This document shows, piece by piece, positions 35,847-43,388 of a stretch of DNA of 64,000 nucleotides. Source of the DNA: Methanobacterium_C sp963845285 (GTDB lineage Archaea > Methanobacteriota > Methanobacteria > Methanobacteriales > Methanobacteriaceae); NCBI GenBank assembly GCA_963845285.1, contig CAWJRO010000015.1, forward strand, positions 141,429 through 205,428, written 5' to 3'. The notes beneath the pieces are model-generated. The model saw only the letters and a program-made list of their open reading frames with translations, had not been told where the DNA came from and did no database searches. Position numbers and translations under genes: made by a program. Position 1 is the stretch's first letter. Each line of letters starts with the position of its first letter.

Positions 35847-36644
35847 TTAATCTTTATTTCTTTTATTCTTTTTGTCACAATCTTCAATGACAAAAGAACA
35901 GTAATCATCACCAGTTGCGTAGCATTTGACCTCATCAACTACCTGTTCATCCTGGAGATGGGCTGAAAAAATGGTTTTAAGTATTCCTGAATCAAATGCA
36001 CATGCAGGTCTTCCAAGGTAGGGCAGGCCCTGACATTCAAAACAGTCATAAACATTAACTGTTAATGGTTCGAGATTTCCAACTTCAACGTGTCCCAGCT
36101 GATGGGTTTCCCAAAATTTTGCAATGTTTCCCACAAAATTATCCATATCTGAATCAGCTAATTCTTTATAAATAGCTTCACCCACTTTTTCTCCGGCTTC
36201 ATAAAGTATGGGGTCAATATTTATGCCCTGTTTGAGGAGTGAAACCCTGATAGTCTGGAATATCATCCTGAAAAACTCAAATGGATTACCATTGCTTTCT
36301 ACGTAACTTGAAACATATTTATCTATGCCATCTTTCAACATTTTTTTACTGGATAATTTGCCCAGATATTCTGATTTAATGAAAAAGATCTTTTTACGCG
36401 CATCATCAGGGTCCTGTTTTGAACCTATTATTCCCTCTTTTGCCATTTTTTTGAGGTGTACTGATACTGTTGATTTGGCTTTGCCAGATAATTTTGCTAT
36501 CCTGTCAAAGCTCAATTCTCCTTCCCTGAGCAGGGATAATATTTTTACCCTTACCGGACTGTCAATTGCATATACACCATCGGATGTGGCAAATAATTCT
36601 ATTCTCATATCTTGATGAGAGTCTTGGGGGTTTATATTATTCAT
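35847..36644 (-). CDS. ArsR-type regulator with V4R domain (MsvR-like)
   Basis: 265 residues. The N-terminal winged helix (ILSLLREGELSFDRIAKLSG then KSTVSVHLKKMAKEGII) is of the ArsR type. The C-terminal half is a V4R domain with cysteines in VYDCFECQ, RPACAF, VKCYATGDDYCSF and EDC. This architecture is that of MsvR, a redox-sensing regulator first described in methanogens, in which V4R cysteines switch DNA binding. GAGG lies just before ATG 36644. Its targets cannot be told from the window; I found no clear MsvR box upstream. Confidence 0.82.
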   Translation of the reverse strand: MNNINPQDSHQDMRIELFATSDGVYAIDSPVRVKILSLLREGELSFDRIAKLSGKAKSTVSVHLKKMAKEGIIGSKQDPDDARKKIFFIKSEYLGKLSSKKMLKDGIDKYVSSYVESNGNPFEFFRMIFQTIRVSLLKQGINIDPILYEAGEKVGEAIYKELADSDMDNFVGNIAKFWETHQLGHVEVGNLEPLTVNVYDCFECQGLPYLGRPACAFDSGILKTIFSAHLQDEQVVDEVKCYATGDDYCSFVIEDCDKKNKRNKD

Positions 36645-37002
36645 TTTGTTCCTCTTTAGCTGTATTTTGGGATAAAATTAATAATTGTAACTTATTTTAT
36701 TATTTAATTTCTTTACAATTACTTGATTTATTTTTTATTTATTTTTATTCTATTTTTTATTTATTTTATTTGTTTTCCACTTCTTTTTGGTCAACTTATC
36801 TTCTAAAACTATATCTCTTTTATCTTTCTGAAAATAGTATGGTATCTATTATAAATATTAAACAAAAATGTTACATTTACTTGAGATAATCCATATAAAC
36901 TGTTGAAAGTGAAATATATATCATCAGAATGCTGTTTCTAAATACGTTTATGGAAAAGCTTATTAATAAATATATAAAAGTAATATTAACAGGGTTACTT
37001 TT
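36645..37002. other. T-rich intergenic region
   Basis: About 360 bases between the regulator (minus) and the plus-strand esterase group. From 36715 to 36780 it is a TTTAT-rich low-complexity tract. It should contain the divergent promoters of the regulator and the downstream genes. Nothing more is seen. Confidence 0.4.
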
Positions 37003-37122
37003 ATGAGTAATTGTAAGGTGATGTTACTAAAAATTGTAAAGAATGTGAAAAAATTTAATGACATACTTTTACTGGTAAACCACATGAAATGGTTAAAAAC
37101 AGAAGAAAATATCGAAGAGTGA
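37003..37122 (+). CDS. Doubtful small ORF, perhaps a decayed Cys-rich protein
   Basis: An open frame of 39 codons starting ATG 37003 (MSNCKVMLLKIV) and ending TGA 37122, just before the esterase start. Another frame over the same bases reads DVTKNCKECEK, a stop, then HTFTGKPHEMVKNRRKYRRV, which looks more like a genuine small cysteine-containing protein of methanogens. So either the 39-codon frame is real or this is a frameshifted remnant. I cannot decide. Confidence 0.3.
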   Translation: MSNCKVMLLKIVKNVKKFNDILLLVNHMKWLKTEENIEE

Positions 37123-37128
37123 GAATAA

Positions 37129-38097
37129 ATGAAGAAAAATTTAAAAATAATTAATTTAGTGATCTTGGTGATTGCCTTTGTGCGTGCATTAGGGTATTTT
37201 AACACAGCTCAAAATCAAGCTAACACCACTAGTAATGTTGCTCATAATAGTAATGTTGCTCCGGGCCAAAGTTGGACTAACGCTACTTATGCCAATGTAT
37301 CTGCAGCTGAGAAAATGGACATATATCTCCCAAATTCAATTGGACCTTACCCAGTCATTATAGTAATTCATGGTGGTGCCTTCAAAGTAGGAGATAAAAA
37401 AGGTCAGGAACTACGATCTATTAAACAACCCGCTTTAAATAGGGGATATGCTATTGTTTCCATTAACTATCGTTTAAGTAGTGAAGCCAAATTCCCTGCT
37501 CAGATTAACGATGTTAAAGCAGCTATTCGATACATTAGAGCCAACTCATATCAATACAATATAAACCCTAATAAAATTGCAGTTTATGGAAGTTCTGCCG
37601 GAGGCTATTTAGCTGCACTAGCAGGTACATCCGGAGATGTAATCGAACCCCAGGACCCTAATCTAGGAAATTCAAATGTTTCTGATAAAGTTCAAGCAGT
37701 AATTGATTTATACGGGCCTATTAATTTCAGCACCATGGACGAACAGTTCAAAGAAAGCGGAATAAATGGTAAGACACACAACTCCAGCAGTTCTCCGGAA
37801 TCATTACTCATGGGACAGAACATAGCTTCAATCCCCGACCAAGTGGCCAAAGCTAATCCCGAAACATATATTTCCAAGGATGATCCAGCTTTCTTTATAC
37901 AACATGGCAGTGCGGATAAATTAGTTCCTTACCAGCAATCTATAGACTTTGCCAACAAATTAAAAAGTGTAATTGGTAATGAAAAGGTTTACACTGAAAT
38001 CATTCAAGGTGCAGGACATATAGATCCACAATTCACCACCAATGATAACATCAAAAAGATTTTAGATTTCTTGGACACCCATTTAAATCAATATTAA
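37129..38097 (+). CDS. Secreted or anchored alpha/beta hydrolase (esterase)
   Basis: 322 residues. The first 25 residues (MKKNLKIINLVILVIAF) form a signal peptide or anchor, followed by a Thr/Asn/Ser-rich linker. The hydrolase domain has the oxyanion HGGAF, the nucleophile elbow YGSSAGGY, an Asp in HGSADKLVPY and the catalytic His in GAGHIDP: the BD-FAE/hormone-sensitive-lipase-like carboxylesterase group. It should act outside the membrane on ester-linked groups, perhaps acetylated glycans. The linker and family are more common in bacteria, so acquisition by transfer is possible. Confidence 0.85.
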   Translation: MKKNLKIINLVILVIAFVRALGYFNTAQNQANTTSNVAHNSNVAPGQSWTNATYANVSAAEKMDIYLPNSIGPYPVIIVIHGGAFKVGDKKGQELRSIKQPALNRGYAIVSINYRLSSEAKFPAQINDVKAAIRYIRANSYQYNINPNKIAVYGSSAGGYLAALAGTSGDVIEPQDPNLGNSNVSDKVQAVIDLYGPINFSTMDEQFKESGINGKTHNSSSSPESLLMGQNIASIPDQVAKANPETYISKDDPAFFIQHGSADKLVPYQQSIDFANKLKSVIGNEKVYTEIIQGAGHIDPQFTTNDNIKKILDFLDTHLNQY

Positions 38098-38278
38098 AAG
38101 TTTTATGATCTCTAAATTCTGCTGCGTGAGTGGTTGAATCAAGATCCAGGGACTCTTATATCATTTTTTTAACTATAAGTCTTGTGGCCAAAAATAATAG
38201 AGTGTAATGTAAAGTATGGCTTAAAATTAGTTATTTAATGCTCTCCTCCTCAATTGAATATTAAGGTAGCAACATAGT

Positions 38279-38299
38279 AACCCTCCTTGAAGGGAGGTT
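38279..38299. promoter_or_regulatory. Perfect 9-bp hairpin
   Basis: AACCCTCCT-TGA-AGGGAGGTT forms a perfect 9-base stem with a 3-base loop in the gap after the esterase. It is not followed by a T-run long enough for a standard terminator (only TGATATTT). It may be an operator or a transcript-end hairpin ahead of the small ORF. Confidence 0.45.
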
Positions 38300-38377
38300 T
38301 GATATTTATGAGGGTAAGTGTTATTGAGATGGGTGAAGATGAGCAGGTCTTTTATAATCTGGGGGTCTTTGAGAAAC

Positions 38378-38716
38378 ATGAAGATTCTCATTGTTTTCCC
38401 ATACATGGAGTTTGCAAATTTCTATGATGAAATAGAAAAACGATTGCAATGTATCAAGAATATCATTCATAGAGAATGCCCTGAAGAACCACCCAAAGTA
38501 ATCAGAGATATGCAACCCCACCCGGAACTATTAGAAAAGGAATTAGAATTTTTAGTAGACTTCGAGGTTCAAACAACACTGGAATCGTTTGAAACGGAAT
38601 CGTTTGAAACTCAAAAACAAGAAAGTAAAACATGTGAAAAGATTCCAGATACGGATAAAGAACCTTTACAGTGTTTTGATAGGGTTGTAAATGAAAGGAA
38701 GATTATTGAATACTAA
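38378..38716 (+). CDS. Hypothetical acidic protein
   Basis: 112 residues from ATG 38378; in-frame starts also exist at ATG 38339 and GTG 38318. Starts KILIVFPYMEFANFYDEIEK, a helix-strand-like segment, then becomes acidic and low in complexity, with a short internal repeat ESFETESFET. Cysteines occur in RECPEE, KTCEK and LQCF. No family is recognised. Its G+C and codons fit the archaeal block. Real expression is uncertain. Confidence 0.4.
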   Translation: MKILIVFPYMEFANFYDEIEKRLQCIKNIIHRECPEEPPKVIRDMQPHPELLEKELEFLVDFEVQTTLESFETESFETQKQESKTCEKIPDTDKEPLQCFDRVVNERKIIEY

Positions 38717-38907
38717 GGAATATTGTGAGTAAATTTATAAAAGATTAGAGAACTTTTTTTATGTTAATTGTTTAAACATTTAACAAAAAAGTATCAATTA
38801 CTAAACTTAGTACCACATGAACCACAAATTTTCTTGGGCATCATTTTCATTCTTATTGGGTGCCCAAGTATGCTCTGTGTACTCAGAATAATTATTATAC
38901 TGCTCTT

Positions 38908-39062
38908 CTACTCAATTTTGCTGCTTGTGAGTTTAACATGTTCAACTCCTTTAAGCCTCATAATTTTTTCTGTTAATTCACGGATGTATTTCACATCTCC
39001 CTTGACTATTATAACTTCAAGGCAGTACTTCTCAGTCATGTGCACGTGCATGGTTGATTGGG
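38908..39062 (-). pseudogene. nikR: nikR, 3' end only (cut at a sequence junction)
   Basis: About 50 C-terminal residues of the nickel-responsive regulator NikR remain: STMHVHMTEKYCLEVIIVKG, with the His and Cys nickel ligands (HVH and YC), then TEKIMRLKGVEHVKL and the stop TAG. The ribbon-helix-helix DNA-binding half and the middle should lie at higher coordinates but are absent: upstream of about 39,062 the DNA changes abruptly to G+C-rich bacterial sequence. NikR controls nickel uptake, expected in a methanogen. The break looks like an assembly join, not natural decay. Confidence 0.85.
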
Positions 39063-39066
39063 CAGG
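39055..39066. other. Junction 1: archaeal to G+C-rich bacterial DNA
   Basis: Within a dozen bases the sequence switches from A+T-rich archaeal coding DNA (nikR reading QSTMHVH) to G+C-rich DNA with minus-strand phage-like genes. Neither gene at the join is complete, there are no terminal repeats or integrase, and no tRNA is present. Confidence 0.75.
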
Positions 39067-39458
39067 CCCCGCAACATGCTTCGCTTCAGGAGTCCGGTGC
39101 CGGCAATCGAGCGCGTCTTGAGGGTATCAAGTCGCCGCATGAAGTGCTTCTCATCATTGAGAGCAATGACGGCATTCCAGATGCGCTCATTCAGTTCGCA
39201 GGCTTGCTGGGCTTTGGCCAGCGTCTTGTAGGGCTTGCGGGCTCCCACGAAGTCCCAGATTTCTCGGGAATCACGCGGAGCCAGAAAACAGCGCACACAG
39301 GCATGAAAGTGCAGAGCAATCGTGATGCCCATGTATTCCCGGTTCCAAGTGATCCGGTAACGCTTGCCCAGGTCCATCCACATTCGATGGAGTTTCCGAC
39401 TGGCCTGATGTTTGCCATCGGCATCAGTGAAGTAGACGGCTTTGCGCTTGAATTCCAT
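39063..39458 (-). CDS. Hypothetical protein, 3' end cut at junction
   Basis: About 130 residues from ATG 39458. It reads as a basic helical protein (MEFKRKAVYFTDADGKHQAS, then ITWNREYMGITIALHFHACV) of unknown family. The C-terminus is lost at junction 1; the open frame runs a few codons into the archaeal side only by chance. It is the last gene of the one-strand cassette. No motif is recognised. Confidence 0.5.
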
Positions 39459-39462
39459 GCTG

Positions 39463-39828
39463 TCACGCTTCCGTTACGTAAGATGGATCAAGGTCTCGAA
39501 GAAAGGCGAAAGGTATCGTGAATGTGAAACAGCCAACCTCACCTGCTGGCATCCGGTGCATCTCATCGTGAGATGTCAATTGGACCTTTTTGGCAACCTC
39601 GTAGTTTTCGATGACTTGACTGTCAGGAAACAAACTGCAAGTTTCTGGGTCATCATCTGGTCTTCCAACTTCGGCAAAGGGTTGATAGGAATAGAGAGTC
39701 ACATCCTTCTCAAAGACAACCCAATTGAAGATCAGTTCGAGGCCATCTTCTTTGACTTCCTGGTTGACCAGTGGCAAATGAAGTGTGCCGGCCGATGTCT
39801 TTGCTCGCAGGTAGAAGTCGTGGATCAT
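39463..39828 (-). CDS. Hypothetical protein of the phage-like cassette
   Basis: 121 residues from ATG 39828 (MIHDFYLRAKTSAGTLHLPL). The residue mix with NQEVKEDGLELIFNWVVFEK and YEVAKKVQLTSHDEMHRM reads as an alpha/beta domain, family unknown. It is preceded by a strong terminator hairpin at 39852-39879, so it must have its own promoter or be read through. It ends 4 bases before the next gene. Confidence 0.55.
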   Translation of the reverse strand: MIHDFYLRAKTSAGTLHLPLVNQEVKEDGLELIFNWVVFEKDVTLYSYQPFAEVGRPDDDPETCSLFPDSQVIENYEVAKKVQLTSHDEMHRMPAGEVGCFTFTIPFAFLRDLDPSYVTEA

Positions 39829-39851
39829 TACTGTATCCCTGATTTCGCTTG

Positions 39852-39879
39852 GGCCGAACAGGCAGGTGCCTGTTCGGCC
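39852..39879. terminator. Perfect 13-bp palindrome between fmdB-like gene and next gene
   Basis: GGCCGAACAGGCA-GG-TGCCTGTTCGGCC: the arms are exact inverted repeats of 13 bases with a 2-base centre. It lies in the short gap after the FmdB-like gene. On the minus strand it is followed by AAGCGAAA and not a T-run, so it is either a Rho-type end, an RNA processing hairpin, or a binding site. Confidence 0.6.
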
Positions 39880-39893
39880 TATCTTCTTCTGTC

Positions 39894-40088
39894 TTAGTAG
39901 CCACGGCCACGGTTTACCCGCGGGTGCATGGGCGAATAGTGGGCATGGAAGGCTGGCGCTCGCTTGAAGATGCGCTTGACCTTCTTCTTGCCGCACGCCG
40001 GGCACTTAGTGGGCCCAGGTTCGGCGATGCCGTGGGAGACCTCAAACTCGTGTTCACAGGCTTCGCATTGGAAATCGTAGGCCGGCAT
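39894..40088 (-). CDS. FmdB-family zinc-ribbon protein
   Basis: 64 residues. The start MPAYDFQCEACEHEFEVSHG and PTKCPACGKKKVKRIF give the CxxC...CxxC zinc ribbon of the FmdB/CxxC_CXXC_SSSS regulatory family. AGGAGG lies 3 bases before ATG 40088. The role of these small proteins is not proved; they are thought to regulate or chaperone. The C-terminus is basic and His-rich (FHAHYSPMHPRVNRGRG). It lies in a run of phage-like small genes, some of which carry such ribbons. Confidence 0.85.
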   Translation of the reverse strand: MPAYDFQCEACEHEFEVSHGIAEPGPTKCPACGKKKVKRIFKRAPAFHAHYSPMHPRVNRGRGY

Positions 40089-40096
40089 GGTTCCTC

Positions 40097-40327
40097 CTAC
40101 GCCGCAGTGGGCAGAAGCTCGGTCACGACGACCGCGTTCTTCAGGTTGCGCACCACGATCCAACGGCCCTCGGAATTCAGGCCCTTGACGACGGTGGGCA
40201 ATACCTGGGTCACGCGGAGCTTGTTCATCCACATGGACGAACCCCGCCTCACCGGATACACAATGGTGTCATCGGGCTTGATCTCGCGCCCAAAAAGTCG
40301 GTCGCTCCGGTCATGGTAGTACCTCAA
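40097..40327 (-). CDS. Small hypothetical protein
   Basis: 76 residues from TTG 40327 (reading RYYHDRSDRLFGREIKPDD). Starts farther up would overlap the previous gene. The reading IKPDDTIVYPVRRGSSMWM and RWIVVRNLKNAVVVTELLP is a small beta-rich domain, perhaps a KOW/SH3-like barrel. Family unknown. It sits 8 bases before the FmdB-like start. Confidence 0.55.
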   Translation of the reverse strand: MRYYHDRSDRLFGREIKPDDTIVYPVRRGSSMWMNKLRVTQVLPTVVKGLNSEGRWIVVRNLKNAVVVTELLPTAA

Positions 40328-40568
40328 TGGACTCAAAATGGGTAATCGGCGGAAAACGATGAGCAACCGGCTGGGACAGTTCCGCCAACAGGCTGTCCAA
40401 GCAGGCTTTGTAGTTCGTGATGCGCGACAATCGCATCAGAAGGTCTTTCCCGGGCCGCGTGCCAAACTCCACCAACTCGTGCATCTCATCAAAGAATCTG
40501 GGATGGATGCCAAAGTCCCGCAGCTTTTTGTCCAGGTCCGGGATGAAGGCTTTCAGAGTGCGGCTCAT
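40311..40568 (-). CDS. Small hypothetical protein
   Basis: 85 residues from ATG 40568 (MSRTLKAFIPDLDKKLRDFG). Helical, with KDLLMRLSRITNYKACLDSL in the middle. It overlaps the following gene by about 17 bases. No family recognised; position in the cassette is the main support. Confidence 0.55.
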   Translation of the reverse strand: MSRTLKAFIPDLDKKLRDFGIHPRFFDEMHELVEFGTRPGKDLLMRLSRITNYKACLDSLLAELSQPVAHRFPPITHFESIEVLP

Positions 40569-40611
40569 GGTGAATCATCTACTAGGCTAGGGTCAGGAAA
40601 CAGGCGGTGGT

Positions 40612-40857
40612 TTACGGATTTCGATCAGAAAGCAGGCTTTTCAGTGCTCGGCAGAGCAAATCCCATGCAAGGAGACGCTTGCGAGGGAATCCACTGATGG
40701 TGGCGTGCCGCCACGGCCGCCCGGCTTTGTCCCGGAGATCCACGAAGTAGTTGCCCTGAGTTTGGGTGCCGCCGATGTTCGTGATGGTGCCGGTTGCCAG
40801 CGTGCGCTTGCAGGCTTCAGAGCCGCCGGGCCAGAGTTCGATTTTCACGACAAGCAT
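40612..40857 (-). CDS. Small hypothetical protein
   Basis: 81 residues (MLVVKIELWPGGSEACKRTL ... GNYFVDLRDKAGRPWRHATI). The pattern of short strands and the WPGG/GRPWRHA motifs recur in phage and plasmid genes of G+C-rich bacteria, but I know no function. It overlaps the preceding gene's stop by 13 bases, which suggests coupling. Confidence 0.6.
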   Translation of the reverse strand: MLVVKIELWPGGSEACKRTLATGTITNIGGTQTQGNYFVDLRDKAGRPWRHATISGFPRKRLLAWDLLCRALKSLLSDRNP

Positions 40858-41054
40858 GGGGCGTCCCCTCGCAACCTGGCCGCCACCTCGTCATCCACCT
40901 CGCGCAGGGCGGCAGCCGCCTCGGGCGAGATTTGCTGATTAGGTGTGCAACCGGGTTTCGGATCAGAGGCAAGAACACCGGGTCGGCGGAGCTTCAAGGC
41001 TTCGTTGTAGGCGTCATCGCTTGCGGAGTCGTTGTCCATATCGAAGTCGCGCAT
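40845..41054 (-). CDS. Small acidic hypothetical protein
   Basis: 69 residues (MRDFDMDNDSASDDAYNEAL ...). Acidic at the start and rich in Ala and Arg later (EAAAALREVDDEVAARLRG). No motif. Supported only by tight packing between its neighbours. Confidence 0.5.
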   Translation of the reverse strand: MRDFDMDNDSASDDAYNEALKLRRPGVLASDPKPGCTPNQQISPEAAAALREVDDEVAARLRGDAPCLS

Positions 41055-41055
41055 C

Positions 41056-41286
41056 TCAGTAACACTCCGGGAAGGGTTCGATACTATTCAAATCGTGGAG
41101 GCCGGGGATGCCATACCAATCGGTGCCATCGCCGCAGCAATCACAGACAGACACATCTGAGTCATGGTCACGTATCCATTGAAGGATGATTTCTCGGTCA
41201 CCGGTCGCATCGTAACGGGCCAGTGTCTCAGCATCAACTTGCTCCAGATTCAGGAATCCGGAGGTCTGGCAGCGCATGCAAGTCAT
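41056..41286 (-). CDS. Small protein with two cysteine pairs
   Basis: 76 residues. CMRCQ near the start and VCDCCGDG near the middle could bind zinc as a split ribbon; between them is a helix (AETLARYDATGDREIILQWI). Its ATG overlaps the stop of the preceding gene by ATGA, so it is translationally coupled. Family unknown. Confidence 0.6.
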   Translation of the reverse strand: MTCMRCQTSGFLNLEQVDAETLARYDATGDREIILQWIRDHDSDVSVCDCCGDGTDWYGIPGLHDLNSIEPFPECY

Positions 41287-41513
41287 GTGAGATCCAACAT
41301 GAACCGCATAGCGGTGGCTGCGACCTGAGCGGTCTCACGACGCATGGCGGCCTTACAGCGCTTGCTTCGCTTCTTGCGAACCTCTTCCCAGAGTTCATCC
41401 AGCTCCTCAAAGATGACAGCCCAACCTTCATGGGCCGAGTTGTAGGCTCCATGCAGTCGGATTGACCGATCCAACTCTCTGGCGGCGGTGGATAGGACGG
41501 TTTCCTTCTTCAT
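41283..41513 (-). CDS. MazG-like nucleotide pyrophosphohydrolase fold
   Basis: 76 residues. The stretch AVIFEELDELWEEVRKK has the Glu/Asp pattern EExxExxxE of the MazG/dUTPase-like helical pyrophosphohydrolases, here in a very short form, with a second helix AAMRRETAQVAATAMRFM. Phages often carry such proteins to shape nucleotide pools. AAGGAG lies 9 bases before ATG 41513. The function is inferred from this motif. Confidence 0.65.
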   Translation of the reverse strand: MKKETVLSTAARELDRSIRLHGAYNSAHEGWAVIFEELDELWEEVRKKRSKRCKAAMRRETAQVAATAMRFMLDLT

Positions 41514-41524
41514 TGGATGGCTCC

Positions 41525-42232
41525 TTAGAATCCGAGAGTCTTGCGTGTCCAGTCAGGGCCGAAGTAGGCGCGGGTGAAGTCACGTAGTGGCTTGGCATCC
41601 GTAGCCATGCGGAGGCGATCCAGTTTTGGTTGGATACTGGATGCCCGGCAAAGGGTCAGTACCCGCTCAGTCTGCCATTGGAGGAGGGCCCGCACCTGTG
41701 GGTCATGCAACTGGGTCGCCCAGGGCACGCACACGGCGTAGGCAATGAACTCTACAGCGTAGCGGCCGGTCTCTTGGCGATCTCTGATGCCAAGGCGGTA
41801 GCGGGCCTCCAGGCCATTCGTGTAGGCGCACCACTCGTCGAAGATGTAGGATGGTTGCTCGTTGAAGTAACCCTGTTGACTCACGAGATAGAGGGAGTAG
41901 ACCTCCCCTCGAAGTGATGGCGGCACAATGCGGGCAACGGCAGCCAGGGTTGTGGCTGGTTCCTGGAGTAGGATGGCCCGGTTGTTCAGGACGTAGAATC
42001 CAGGGCGGCTGAAGCGGGCCCGCAGGTTGCTGTGAATACTGTGGGTGCCTTCATGGACCCAGCCGATGCGATCGGCTTCACGGTAGGGGTGGCCAGGCAA
42101 CAGATGGGATTCGATGTCGCCTACCACGGGGCCCAGACCCGAGACGGTACGCAGCGGCGGCCAAGGGGTCCAAGTGGGTGGTGCGGCACCAGCCGTACCC
42201 GCAAGAAACAGCACTACTAGAATAGGGCGCAT
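41525..42232 (-). CDS. Secreted protein with HEGTH (HExxH) motif
   Basis: 235 residues from ATG 42232. The first 17 residues, RPILVVLFLAGTAGA, are a signal peptide with an AGA-type cleavage site. IGWVHEGTHSIHS near residue 76 contains HExxH, the zinc motif of metallopeptidases, and FDEWCAYTNGLEARYRLG farther on offers a possible third ligand. It could be an exported zinc protease. It is strange in a cassette of tiny intracellular phage-like proteins. Upstream in-frame start 42283 would overlap the methylase; 42232 is preferred. Confidence 0.62.
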   Translation of the reverse strand: MRPILVVLFLAGTAGAAPPTWTPWPPLRTVSGLGPVVGDIESHLLPGHPYREADRIGWVHEGTHSIHSNLRARFSRPGFYVLNNRAILLQEPATTLAAVARIVPPSLRGEVYSLYLVSQQGYFNEQPSYIFDEWCAYTNGLEARYRLGIRDRQETGRYAVEFIAYAVCVPWATQLHDPQVRALLQWQTERVLTLCRASSIQPKLDRLRMATDAKPLRDFTRAYFGPDWTRKTLGF

Positions 42233-42233
42233 T

Positions 42234-43004
42234 TCAACCCTCCCAAATGGAACGGTGCATGTAGGGGACTGATTCCAGACCATTCTCGGCCGCGATTCGT
42301 TTGCAGTAGTCCCGGTCGATTTCGATCAGGGTGCAGGGCATATCGAGACGTTTACACGCACGCAACGTCGTGCCGGTGCCGCCGAAGGGGTCCAGGACAG
42401 CCCCACCTGGCGGAGTGGTAAGTAACAGGCAGCGCTCGACCAGCCCCTCGTTGAGCTGGGTCGGATGCCAGGACCGGCGCTGCTTGCTGTTGCCTGTCAC
42501 CCGGGTGAAGTCAAACACATCCCCGGGCACTCGTCCCCGCGGGTCCGCCCGCTTGTCGCCGTTCTCTTGCCGCCATGACGGCACACGGATGGCGTCCGGG
42601 AAAATCGGTGCGCCACTCCAGCGGAGCCGTAAGAGTGGCCGATGGTTGTTGCCCAAGTCGTGTTGATTGTGTTGGCCAAACGTGAAGGTTTGGACACAGA
42701 GTTTGGCCTCCAGTCCGCTGAAGAGCGGATTGCCCCCAGCCTCGCGACGAAGCAGATCGGCAACGATTCGGCCGACCTCAAAAGTCCACTTCGAGTTGTA
42801 GGAGAACCAGACGGTTTTTGCCTTGCCCAGAAAGGCAACGAGCCACTTTTCAAGTAGTCCGATATAGGCATCCTCGTTCAAGTTGTCCTTATATTGGCTG
42901 TATCCAAGTCCAAGATTGTCTGGTGGATCGGCGAAGATTGTGTCTACTTGTTCCAAGGTTTGAAGCACGTCCAAGCAATCGCCTTCGTAGAGTCGATACT
43001 TCAT
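42234..43004 (-). CDS. DNA methyltransferase, N6-adenine/N4-cytosine type
   Basis: 256 residues. The catalytic motif is ADPPDNLGLGY near residues 25-35, a DPPD form of DPPY, and the SAM motif DPFGGTGTTLRACK is near the C-terminus (about 213-226). Catalytic before SAM motif gives the beta-class order. HPTQLNEGLVERCLLLTTPPG precedes the SAM motif, as in phage and solitary methylases. No restriction gene is adjacent, so it is a solitary methylase, perhaps anti-restriction. Its ATG overlaps the stop of the upstream gene (ATGA). Confidence 0.85.
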   Translation of the reverse strand: MKYRLYEGDCLDVLQTLEQVDTIFADPPDNLGLGYSQYKDNLNEDAYIGLLEKWLVAFLGKAKTVWFSYNSKWTFEVGRIVADLLRREAGGNPLFSGLEAKLCVQTFTFGQHNQHDLGNNHRPLLRLRWSGAPIFPDAIRVPSWRQENGDKRADPRGRVPGDVFDFTRVTGNSKQRRSWHPTQLNEGLVERCLLLTTPPGGAVLDPFGGTGTTLRACKRLDMPCTLIEIDRDYCKRIAAENGLESVPYMHRSIWEG

Positions 43005-43261
43005 TCCACTACCTCAGCTTCCTCGATCTCCCATGTCTCGTATTCGGCACCATTGTGGGCGTCGAGCAATCGGCGGATGACTCCGATATCACCTTCGCGG
43101 GCGGCCCGAAGCATGGCTTCATTGCAGTCCTCGACCTCTTCGTAGCAATGGAACTCATCCAGTTGATCGAAGAGCTGCCGCATGGCTCCATCCAATCGTC
43201 GGGCAGTATCGGCCATCCAATACTGGTTGCCATGCTTGCCGTAGTAGATCAGGATTTTCAC
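43001..43261 (-). CDS. Small ankyrin-like or hypothetical protein
   Basis: 86 residues from GTG 43261, which overlaps the stop of the upstream gene (GTGA). The reading KILIYYGKHGNQYWMADTAR then EAMLRAAREGDIGVIRRLL and EEAEVVE has one unit resembling an ankyrin-type helix pair (AAREGDIGVIRRLLDAHNGA). Function unknown. It precedes the DNA methylase with an ATGA overlap. Confidence 0.58.
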   Translation of the reverse strand: MKILIYYGKHGNQYWMADTARRLDGAMRQLFDQLDEFHCYEEVEDCNEAMLRAAREGDIGVIRRLLDAHNGAEYETWEIEEAEVVE

Positions 43262-43388
43262 TGGCTTCTCCGTTTCACAATGAGGTAGGTGCCAAGCCAA
43301 CCGCCGACAATGTAGGCTGCCACAGCAACGAAGCATTGCTCGACAATCAGGACAGTTGACACTACGGTGCAGAGATACATGGCCGCGC
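43258..43388 (-). CDS. Small membrane protein, 5' end cut at junction
   Basis: About 42 residues remain: MYLCTVVSTVLIVEQCFVAV followed by AAYIVGGWLGTYLIVKRR, two membrane helices and a basic tail. Upstream of about 43,390 the DNA belongs to another genome, so the true start cannot be seen. It could be a holin-like or small anchor protein. Confidence 0.45.

Noticed and set aside
38768..38907. Small zinc-ribbon gene after nikR (minus-strand reading MPKKICGSCGTKFSN)
   Set aside because: Only 15 codons before a stop; too short to support although the CxxC start is suggestive.
39036..39062. C-terminal codons of the 39063-39458 gene on the archaeal side
   Set aside because: They read through the opposite-source nikR sequence in another frame and are only a product of the join.
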